From assembly GCA_009741485.1 (NCBI GenBank), contig CM019236.1, positions 64,589,535-64,653,534 on the forward strand: a stretch of DNA of 64,000 bases, read 5' to 3'. This DNA comes from Malurus cyaneus samueli. Lineage: Eukaryota; Chordata; Aves; Passeriformes; Maluridae. Every line of letters begins with the position of its first letter. The first letter of the stretch is position 1. Of this stretch, positions 51,359 to 61,785 are shown in pieces. Below the pieces are notes generated by a model, which saw nothing but the letters and a program-made list of their open reading frames with translations, did no database searches and was not told where the DNA came from. The translations under genes and the position numbers were made by a program.

Positions 51359-51865
51359 CTAAGAATGCAATTTGGCTCAGAGGCACAAAGCACAAAGTGC
51401 TAAATACTGTGAGTCACAGCTATGCTCAGACAGAAGGCTCACTGTCCAAAATCCCATTACAGTCAATGAGAACCTGATCAAAAGAGACTAGAAAACCACA
51501 TGGACTTCACACTAGGCACCCGTACTGTTCAAAAGCTATTGTTGACAGCTCAAATCTTAATAGCTAGTATCCTTTTCCCCTCTTTTAATCTATACCCACT
51601 ATTCCTTGTCCAATCACTACAATTCCCAATGGAGTTCCCTTCCCTGTCTCCTCCATTCCCTCTCACTGTTCCTGGTTCCTCTCTCCCAGTTTCCCTGTAG
51701 GCCTCCTTTTCAGAGATTGGAAGATTACTATGAGTTCTCCACACAGCCTTCTTTTATACAAACTCTTTCAAGTATTGGAAACATGATTTATATAAAAATA
51801 AATGCATTAGGTAGCCTAAAAGATTTATTATTTTTCTAATTTGCATGGAAAGCAGCATATATTAC

Positions 51866-51889
51866 ATATATTGAATGCATTCAATATAT
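51866..51889. repeat. Perfect 24-base palindrome
   Basis: The centre is TGAATGCATTCA, extended by ATATAT on each side, with perfect dyad symmetry and no spacer. It lies about 310 bases outside the right arm. Confidence 0.9.
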
Positions 51890-52897
51890 TACCCTTCTGC
51901 TAGTAGTCCCTACAATTTGAGCTAATGTTCAGCAATGTTTCTAAATTACTTGGAGGACTGTAGAGAATCATCCATTTCCTTATGTTTTCCAGCAGCCATG
52001 CCAAAATCATAAGTTGGAATAAGTCACTTAAAACTACAAAATGTGCTGCAACTACAGGAAACTTTTCAGAAATGCAATTTTAATTATCAGCTAAGAGACT
52101 GCAATAAGGAGTGTGTGCCAAAAGGAACCTTCCATTTGAGTGCAACTGATGATGTGATGAGGGACAGCTGACAAATCACCTCTGAGGAACAATTTCTCTT
52201 CCACCAAAGTCAGGGCGTAGGAAAGCATCTGGAGGATGTGTTCCTTGCTCAGTCCAGTTTTCTTTATGGAGCCACAAAACTAAGTCCATGATGTAGTTTT
52301 GAAACCCAAAAACTGCAGACCACTCCACTGAGGGTGGGGAACACTGGTCTCTTTTGGACTCTGGTACATCACTTCTAGGAGTGCCAGGAATGGTTTTAGC
52401 TTCAATTGCCCACACAAATGGGTATTACTGCCTTCTAAAGGGAAGGTAACAACACAGTAGGCAGGAAGACAAAATATAAATGATCTGTCAGAAAAAAAAA
52501 CAGAACAGTATGCCAAAACCTGACTTAAACAGAAAGCTCAAATCACAAGAAAACTGAATCAATCTGCATCCTAGCCAAGAAGGGGTTTCCCCCTCTACTG
52601 GAGAACAGCTCAAATTCGTTCTAACATTGTGAGAGCAAAGGCACTGCTCGCAGCACACCATTGAGTGCAAACTTCCCATACCAGTGGGATTTGGCAGCTG
52701 CTGATGCAGACCACTCACTCGGGCTGCTGTGGCTCCCCAGGTGGCCATTATCAGATATTTAGTTTGTGTGCTCTCTGCTTCACCGGGCTGCACAAGCTTT
52801 TGCTCAGTGTGAAAGGTGCTGCACAAAGCTCACCCTCACAGGCAATTCCTGCCGCTGCAGGGGAAGGATGTGGATCACTCCTGAGCACACATCTATC

Positions 52898-52931
52898 CTG
52901 TGGCACCATCCCTTTCTGTGGCACCATCCCT
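52898..52931 (+). repeat. 18-base tandem duplication
   Basis: The block ctgtggcaccatccct occurs twice, 18 bases apart. Confidence 0.85.
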
Positions 52932-53590
52932 ACTGTCCAGCACGCAGGAGACCCCTCACAGGCTTCTCTCTGAGTGAGGCTACCCAGCATCTGTTTATCT
53001 TTACACCAAGAAAGGCACATGGGTAACAGGAGAAACCCTTATGATCTTATTTTTAATGAATGGTTACTATTTAAATTTCTATAATGATGTTACCAGTAGG
53101 ACATTTGGTTGGGTTGACATATGAACAATATTGAGACTTTTGATACTGTAGATAGAGGTGGGGTGAGGTTTTCAAATGCACATGGGAATTTAGTTCCCCT
53201 TGATACCACATATCAAGAATATAAGCAGCAGAAAATCCTACTGCCTGTCTGCATTTTTAGCTGCTAAGTATCTTTAAATTCTGATTCTTAAGGACTAAGA
53301 CCAAAATCCCAGATCTGTTTAAATAATAAATTCCATTAGATTCCACGTCCAGGATTGCATCTTAAATCTATTCAAGCACTAATAGTCTGTTTATAAGTAT
53401 TTAAATCCTAATAGCTTCATTATATGGTAAATATGGATCTGTAAATTTGAAATTACCAGTAGACCCATGTTTTTAGATATCTTGCCTCTAATTGTACAGT
53501 TTTCATATATTAGTCACTTAAAAATACAGAATACCCAAATAATATGAACATATCTAAAAATAAAGTCATGTGTGTACTCCTGGACATGTA

Positions 53591-53607
53591 TTTTTTTTTT
53601 TTTTTTT
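53591..53607. repeat. 17-base poly(T) run
   Basis: Uninterrupted T run followed by CGG. Confidence 0.9.
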
Positions 53608-53705
53608 CGGTAACAACATGAAACAGATTAGAATGTGTTGCAGCAAGACTGCATCTGCAGAGTCTTACTAAGGTTCATTTTAGGTGCTGCAAATTTGATA
53701 TCTGT

Positions 53706-54120
53706 TGTTGTGCGGGTTAAGGTTGTTCTCCTTTGTTCTTGTCTGGGAATTTCTTTTTCCCATTTTGTTTCTGGTGGATACATTGATTGACCAGTCATTC
53801 TTTAAGATGGTCTGGCGTGATTATACAAGAACCTAGACTGAAGATCTACTGGCAGTTCTGCTTGAGGTTTTCCCCTTTGGAGAGGAAGTTCTCGCAAGAG
53901 TTTTGGGCTCAGGTGTGTGTGTGTTTGTGGGGGGCAGGGGGTAGCTTCACCTGCTCGAGGGGAGAAGGTGGACCTGCTGCCTGCGGGGGAGAGCTCTCTT
54001 CAGAGCCAGTATCTCAGTCGTTGGTTCTGTTTGCTGCACTGTGATCTTCTGCACCTGTGCCTTGCTGGTACCCGTGAGATTCCAGCTGCAGTGGTTGAGT
54101 TCTGCTCCATCCTGTTTCGC
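53706..54120 (+). mobile_element. Truncated LTR copy related to 44,668-45,636
   Basis: It begins TGTTGTGCGGGTTAAG and follows the first half of the spacer LTR in the same orientation. It shares 'gaagttctcgcaagagtttt', 'gtggacctgctgcctgcggg' and 'gttgagttctgctccatcct'. It stops matching after 'cctgtttcgc' and is followed by about 95 bases of unclear origin and a CR1 fragment. Differences from the first copy include many one-base gaps and some larger ones. It may be an independent insertion, a deleted copy, or a poorly sequenced one. Confidence 0.75.
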
Positions 54121-54214
54121 AAAGCGTTGGGGTTATGCTGTTCGCATGGGTGAGTTTGAGTCTCAGAAGGTGTTAAGTTACTTCTGCGTAATCTAAATGC
54201 TTTTTTTTTAATTC

Positions 54215-54403
54215 GAGGCTGGTGAGGCACTCGCACATGTAGCCCAGGGAGTTGTGGATGCCCCATCCCTGGCAATGGTCAAAGCCATGTTTGATAAGGC
54301 CTTGAGCAGCCTGTCTCGTGGGAGGTGTCCCTGCACATGGCAAGTGGGTTGAGACTTGATGATTTTCAGGTCCATTCCAGCTCCTTTCTGTGGTTTCTGT
54401 GGG
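54215..54403 (+). mobile_element. CR1 LINE 3' fragment
   Basis: Reads 'gaggctggtgaggcactcg', 'gttgtggatgccccatccct', 'ggcaatggtcaaagccatgt', 'cttgagcagcctg' and 'gtccattccagctcctttct'. This is the conserved CR1 tail in sense orientation. Confidence 0.88.
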
Positions 54404-57354
54404 GAAGAAAAAAAATGAATCAATATGTTTAGACCAGACTGGGCCATCTGTCTCTACAACTCTCATATTAAGTCTTGAAATGGGAAGGCTGACGAGCAGA
54501 ATTTAGTCTGGGATTGCTGGGAAATAAGCGAAACTGAATGCTGAAAATTTACAATGTGCACAGGTCAGTCTCTGCTCGAAGAAGGCATGGGCTTGGGGTC
54601 AAACCATCTGGTTTTGTCTCTCCTCACTTTTTGCTTCTGGTTATAGATGGTGCCCTGCATGCTGACTCGAGTACAGCTGTCTCTGAGGGACAACTCTTCC
54701 ATTTCCTCTCATTCGCACCTCCTCTGTCAGCACAAGAGAAGCAGGAAAGAGTCCATGTTTTAGCAGGGTTATCTCCCTGTTCCTGGCAGTGTGCTTCCTA
54801 AACAACTTGTTTTTCCTGCACTTTGGCTGTGTTTCATCCTTCACTATTTAGTGTCATCTTAGTTGTGTTTTCTTTCAACTGCTTCTGATGCAGTAAGTAA
54901 AAAGTTACTCCTGTTTTTCTTTTTCTTTCCTGCATCTCACTAGGCTCCTGAGTTTTAGCCGTGCTTCTAAGTTTGTCATTTGGTTCCGACTCTGAAATAT
55001 TTGGGCAAAATGAGTGGAGAAATAGCCAAGTTTGAAAGGGCTGGAAAAAATTGTACCACTCAATGTCCCTCAAAGATGGCAAATTCAACACAAAAAAAGA
55101 AGCACCTTCTCCCCCTCATCTTGCAGCTAGTTCTCATGCACAGGATATTATTGACAACTAGAAATCAGAGACAAATTGGGATTAAACAACTAAATTGACA
55201 TGGATATAAACTGCAATTCAAAACCTAAGGACTTTTATATTAACAGAAAATCCTAAGTGTTTGCCTTTGGGTATCAAGGGTAGAATAAAGCTTTAATTGC
55301 TAGGAGAGGGTGAAGAAGATTCTCTGTCATGGGCAGAGATATTCAAACAGCTGCCTACTTCAGAAGCTTCTGATGCTGACAGGTGGAGACAGAATACTGG
55401 GGTAGATGGACCACATTTGTCTATTTTGTATGGAAGTTCCAATGTTATTGTGTTATTTTGGATGAAAATGTGATTAAATACAGCTATATCTAAATAGTAA
55501 AATCTTCCACATAAAAGAAACATGCACTTTCCCACAGTTCTTTAACAACATTTTTTCCCTCTAAATACAATGAGATAAAGAGAGCCACTACTCACCATTG
55601 TGAGTAGTCACTGTGACACTGAAAGAATTATGTGTTAGTGCCATGCCCTGAAGTTAGATCATGGGTGGAGTCCCCTCTGCCTACTGTAATTCTGGTATTA
55701 TCATAGTAGCAATGTCATTGAATGTTATCCTATCAAAATGTTACTGACACGTTCTACATGTTCCAGAACTGATGCTTTCCCCTTTTTTTTTTCTGAAAAC
55801 CAGGTGATTGGATGACTTTTGTGAATGGCTTCTGGAATTAGTCAGCATTTTTTTAGCGAGAGCATTTCACACTTTCATTCTGCAGGGAAAAAATAAAAAC
55901 AAAAGCTCCAAGTTCCTTTAAAGTCCTTGATGAAGCAACAAAGTGAGGAAACTCCTAATTGCCTCTCTCAGCTAGTCCAAGCATGCTTTGGTATTTCAGC
56001 ATACAGATTGCATTAAGCATGGTTCCAGGATTTCAGACGACACAGAGGGAGTCTCAGGCTCTTTGTGTGTACATGTGCTTTACAAGCAAATACTGAGCAT
56101 CTTTGTTGTGGTTTCATACCCTCGTACAGCAGGGGAAACATTTTCAAGTGCACATTGGTTGTAAAAGCTACCAGGCTTGTTTTTTATCATTTTGCCCACA
56201 GAATAATTGTAGCCTAGGTCCTTTGTTTACAAAGTAGGTGAAGGAGAAATGGCGTTTGCATGACTGTGCTGCATTAAGGCTCACAGAAGAAATTCCAAGG
56301 AGGTTATGGAGGCTGAGATTGTGATGAGGGCTTTGCTCACTCGGATTCTGAAATAATACTTCTGAGGAGAGTTCTGGTGACTGTGTCCTGCGATCCCATG
56401 GTTGGTCTCCTCCCAGCAGAAGCTTTCCCTGCTGCACAGTGACCTGTGTCAGGCACCCAAATATGCAGTGCAAATTAATGCAGAATCTCATTCCTGATCT
56501 CAGGCTTTATCCCGTGTTATGGAGTTCTGATAAGGCAAACAACTTCTTACTGACTCTCTGTACCAGCTAATTTTAACTCATTAAGTGTCTGAGGAGGAAA
56601 ATTCACACATGCTCCTCAAAAAGTAGGCTGTGCTTTCTGACTGAAACTCCAGACTAAACTGCTAGTCATAGAAATGGCACTGAGAGAACAATGTGAGGCA
56701 GGCAAATCTAACTGCAGCCTAAGTGAGATATGCAGGGACTGAAGACATCACCTAGCCAATAAACCTATGCTCGTATTATCAATTGCTCCATTTCTTTTTT
56801 CTTTGCTTATATTACATACCAACACCCATGGCAGTGGGATAATGAAATCCTTATATTGGATTGACTGGTGCAAGGGAAGCATGAAAAAACATCTAAAAAT
56901 GCTCTTAGCCACAGCCTCATGACAGAAAACAGAGACCCCTACTGCTCCCCTGACATGTCCCTGTTGGCAGAGCATTAGGAGGAAATCTTTTCACTGAAAT
57001 AAGTCTGGTGCAGAGCAGTGCCTTTTACCACACATTGGGTGGATTTTGCTGAATTTGGCCTGCTGCATCAGTGTAATTCGCTTTCTGGCTTTATAAGAGT
57101 CAGATAGATATAGTTTAGCAGGTCTGGAACATCTTTCTCTCCCTCAGAGATACATACATTTTAAGAAAAATGCTAAAGCACAGAGAAATTCATCTTGAAT
57201 TGTGATGACCAGTGTTCTATCACAAACCAATAACCAAGAAGAAAAATGTCATAGATCAGCTATCATGTAACACACTGATCAAATACTTCTTTCAAGCTAA
57301 TCTGAGTGTCTGTTTTCTGTTCATGTGGTGCTGAACTTTTGGGACTGATCTTCA
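54404..57354. other. Intergenic stretch
   Basis: Unique-looking AT-rich sequence with no recognised gene, RNA or repeat. Short open frames in it are on both strands and unremarkable. Confidence 0.6.
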
Positions 57355-57543
57355 GCTGTCAGGGTGGTGAAGCACTGGCATAACTTTTGTCTAGAGAAAT
57401 GGATGCTCCATCCCTGGAAGTGGGGTTGCATGGGGCTTGGACAAACCTGCTCCAGTGAAAGGTGTCCCTGCCCATGGCAGGGGATTTGAACTAGATGGTT
57501 TGTCAGGTCTTGCAACCCAAACCAGGTTGTGATTCTGTGATTC
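57355..57543 (+). mobile_element. CR1 LINE 3' fragment
   Basis: Contains 'gtgaagcactggcataactt', 'ggatgctccatccctggaag', 'gtgtccctgcccatggcagg', 'tttgaactagatggtttg' and a final 'gtgattctgtgattc'. This is the CR1 3' end with its short terminal repeat unit. Confidence 0.88.
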
Positions 57544-60500
57544 AATTCCCTGTCATGACAGCCAGCCCATGGTGATTAAAGCCAGGGCATCAGGTCATGG
57601 GCTATATTGTTTAGCCAGCAAACAACAAATACCCAGCCATCTTTCTTAAGAAATCAATAGATTTAGAAAAGGGCAGAGTGGACTGGCAGCCCTTACAAAA
57701 GTGTTTCCGAGACAGTCAGGGATGGTTTGCTAACATATAACTTCAGTAAAGAAACATGCAGTATTATTGATTAAAATCCAAGTATTATATACTTGGCTAG
57801 AGCTTTTGTAAATTTCACTACTTTTTTGTTTCACTGTAACCTTAGGAGGATATACACAAAGTGCTATTTTTAAGGACACTGTTTGTTCCTTAAGGGAACA
57901 AAGAGAACGTTTTATACTTTGACCTGATGCTAACTTTCCAGAGGGTTATACTGTTATCTGAGCTGCCAGATTAAATTACTGATAATACATTAACATTATT
58001 AAGTAAACAAATACCTCATGTAAAAATCCTGATTCTGTTTATTGCCTCCAGAGTTCAGTAAGCCAGGTTTGTTTATATCATGTACAAAAATATTTGGTCA
58101 ATAAGAAAACTCTGCTAAATAATTACTTAGGAACAAGTAACATCTCAAGTTGTTTGTTGTTCAAAACCATGCTCTTTTACTTACAGAATTAGTGCCAATA
58201 AAGGTAGGTAGAGCAGGAGAATGGCTGCCTGTCACTAGTTGTAACAAAAATGCTGCCAGAAAATATTCACATTTATCAAAACTGTGCTGTACATGTAGGC
58301 CAAAGTGCTGGTTTGCTATCTGATGATGCATATTCTTCGTTTTCCTTTGTTCCCTTGAATATATTTTTTCTCTTTTCCTTTTCTTTTTTTTTTTTTTTCT
58401 TAAATTTTATTTACAAATTGAACCTCACAGCTGGCTGCAGTGGACTGGCAGGGCAGTATTGTCAGTGCAGCCTGTAAGGCTCGGTGTTGCTGCAGAAGAA
58501 GGAGTAGGGAGAAATCCTTCTGCTTTCTTCCATTTAGATTCTCTGCATGTTTACCAAGGTGAAAGGATTAGTGCCTTGGAGATCATTTGCTTTCATAAGC
58601 TTTAAACTAGAGTAGAAAAAGTTCCACATCTTGATTCTTTTCCAACAGCTCTCTCCCCTCAGCAAGGCACATAGGAGCAAGCTGAGACATATTGATTGCC
58701 AGAAGACTCTTCCAACAAAATTGCCCTGTCTGAATCAGTTAAACTGAGTGGGAGGAGATAACTTCTGCCTGTTTTCTACCATCATCTCTCCTAGCATGTG
58801 GTGAAACACCCAGGGCATTCCTCAGGGTTTTATAATCAAGACGAAATGCTCCAGATTTCTCTATTCAAATAATGTCAAATTTCTAGCCCAAATGTAGCCA
58901 TGCTTCACATTGCTTGTAGTTTTTTTGTGTTTCATATAGACTTGCTTGACATGTGAAATACTGATTCTCTCAATGTTTCATGGAGAGGAAAAAAAGGGGT
59001 TTTAAAATAGTAATGAAATAGGAGATTTTAGATTCATATAGGTCTTATTTAAATCCAATGTGAAAGGGAAGTAATGATGTCTAAATCTTTGCTCTCCTGA
59101 AATATACTTCTGGACAGATGTGTGTCTGATAGCAATCAAAAAAAACCCCAACAAACACAAAAAATTAAAAAATATCTGATCCACAAAAAACTAATTCTAT
59201 CCAGAGCAACAAACTTGAAAATCGTTAAATTTGACCAGATTGCTTTCTTTTCTTCACTTTTCTGTGACAGACATTTTCAGAAAATTGCCAGAATTATTTA
59301 AATGATGATTGCTTTAAAGTAACAGTCAGTAATGAAGATTTATTTACTGTTCTGGAACAAAATATTGTGGAGATACTTAAGGAACAATGAGAGGAATGTC
59401 CTGGTTTATTAGTGAATAGTCCAATTTCTAGTTCCCAAGTGGCTTAACAACCAGTCTGATGGTCAGATATTTTGCCTAAGCAAGGTTACCTGATCGCTCC
59501 TAAGGAAATTAGAGATGCCTTTCTGCTTTTGGCACTGTGTAATAGGTCAAGTTCTTCTCATTGAAAATAAAATTAGAATTTCTTTCAACCAGCTTGTCCA
59601 CTGCATTTTAAATGCTCAATGATGAAACAAATTTGTTTTTTCCTCGACTGTGGCAGAGAGAAACCTGAAAACAAAGGATCTGGAGCAAGGAACAATCTTA
59701 TAAAAGCAAACCAGGAAAGAGTGCTCTTCATTAAGCTGTTTGGTCTTGGTAACAGGGATATGGGAGTTTCCAAGTCCTGTTTACAATTTCACCACTTGCT
59801 GGGTGCCCTGGGCAAATCCTTGACTGTCTTCTGCTCCTTGTGTCTCTCTAGAATAACAATAACAATGCCTAACTATCCCCCAGTCATGTTAAGCAGATTA
59901 ATTAAATGCTTAATTTATCTGTTGCCATAACTCAATCTGAACAGTTCTTTCCTATATCAACATTCCCTACTCACTACCTGATTCAATCCTGGAGCAGCGC
60001 ACTGAAAAATCATTGATCTCCATGATCTGTTATAAACCATCTGGTACTTTCTCATGGGGTGGTAGGATATCTGCCTTCTTTTTTTTAGAGGCAGAAAAAA
60101 GGAAAGACAGTGTTGTAGAAATAATGAAAATTATTTTTCAGCTTCTATAGTAGTGATGAGGCATCTTTTCCTATGAGGAAATTAATAAGGCTTACATGGC
60201 TCAAAGCCAGAATTTGAGTGGTGTGCTTTTTCCATTTTGTTTCTTATTTGCTTTTTAGCGCACTCTGGTTTAACTGGAATCATGGAAGAACTTCCACAGC
60301 TTACCAGATGAAATAGTGTTGACTTTTTTTTGTCTGGTTGGTAGTTCAGTTTCTTTGTTACTGCAGAAACCCCAGAATTAGCCTAGTGCAGAAAGATTGT
60401 TCTGAAAGCCCATGTAAATTGCATTTCTGCTGAGTACGATCAATATAGCTGAGCCACAACAGTGCACAATAAATATGGTTTTATTTACAATTACTCATTG

Positions 60501-61720
60501 TGACGAACACTCCCCACCCCACACACTTAATTCTAACTAGATTTCGTGTATTTCATGCTGCATTCTGAAAAGAGAAATACAATAGGGATTACATTATTGT
60601 TTTGTGTATAAGAATAAATATCAGAGTCAGCAGATATTTAAACCCGGGGAGTGGTTTTCTCTGCAGAGAAGTTAGATGCTTTACATACTTCTTTTCTCTA
60701 AGAAGATGTTAAATGGAAACTTCATGCTGGCAATTATTTGCACCATAGTGCAAACTGTGCTAGGCTCAATAGTGGTTTAAATGTCATTACCCCATTACTA
60801 AAGTAACAATGTCTCTCCAGGTGCTGAAATTTCAGGATGGTTGATTATCCAGTTATTCGGCAAATATTGAGGCATAGTCCTGTACTCAAACTTCCGTATT
60901 TTTTCCTTCAATGACGGCGAAGGTAGACTTGGCTCTGCAAAGCAATAGGCTGCGGTTTTGTCGGTTCCAGAGTCAGGAGACTGAAAATAAAAGGTGTGAA
61001 GTTACCCCATTCATCTTAATAGAGTGTTAATGACTCCAAAGGCTGGTTGTGACCATTTAAATGTGAATGCCATTAATCAGCGAGGAAACACCCATCCTGA
61101 GTCATGGAAATGTAATTATATAAGGCAGAGGGGTCCAGTTTTAATTTCTGAATGAAGATGTATGTCTAGAAACAGAAAAAAGGGTTGGAAATCCCCACTT
61201 CTCTGCTTTGACAAAAGTAAGGGGAAAAAAGCGCCTAGCTGATGCTTCACTGTGATTCTAGAAATGTATTGTTACCACAATCACAAATTAGATAATCTGC
61301 AGGAAATGAGTAACTCTCAGCAGTGCTGTCATTTTGATTATTGCTACAAGACGGCAACTTCCAAAATTAAATCTTCTTCCAAACAGTTCTCCTGTGTACT
61401 TTGATTGCAAAGTTCTATTTAATAGCTGACTCCTCCACAGCCCCCTTTTGGGATTAGTGGAGAAGGTTTTACTAACCCTTTTTTTGTGTGGTTTTTTGTG
61501 CCACGCAGGTTCACTCACTCCAACCTGTCTTATATTTGCAACACCATATGATTTGGAGAAGTGAGATGGATGATGCTGACATGGTCTCTTTGGATAACTA
61601 GGGTGTGCCAGAGCTTACTTTTCAAGACCAACAGCTTTTGAAAGCTTTTGAGGGAGGCAGCAGGATTCAGCAACTATGCTGGTTGCTCATTGCTTTTATT
61701 GTGACTTACACTCTATTTTC
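57544..61720. other. Intergenic stretch
   Basis: AT-rich sequence with no recognised gene. It contains a T-rich run at about 58,376-58,400 only. Confidence 0.6.
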
Positions 61721-61785
61721 ACAGAATCACAGTTTAATTGGGTTGGAAGGCACTGCTGGAGGTCATCTAATTCAGCACCCTCCAT
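61721..61785 (-). mobile_element. Short CR1 3' fragment
   Basis: The string 'acagaatcacagtttaattg' followed by 'ggttggaaggcactgctgga' and 'ggtcatctaattcagcaccc' is an antisense CR1 3' terminus. Only about 65 bases remain. Confidence 0.8.

Larger units (their letters stand above)
46949..51553 (-). repeat. Right arm of the large inverted duplication
   Basis: This is the reverse complement of 39,791-44,449. The match runs from the microsatellite beside the N gap to 'gttgacagctcaa', ending at 51,553. About 98-99% identical by eye. The differences checked were almost all single-base indels, and most were missing bases in this arm. Examples are pairs of bases lost near 48,120 and 47,805, and one base near 48,918. 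Substitutions were rare. It contains inverted copies of the polypurine tract and of the 66-codon frame. Confidence 0.95.
51554..53705. other. Intergenic stretch between the right arm and an LTR fragment
   Basis: Single-copy sequence that does not match the sequence flanking the left arm. It holds a perfect 24-base AT-rich palindrome (51,866-51,889), a short tandem duplication (52,898-52,931) and a 17-base T run (53,591-53,607). No gene was recognised. Confidence 0.6.
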
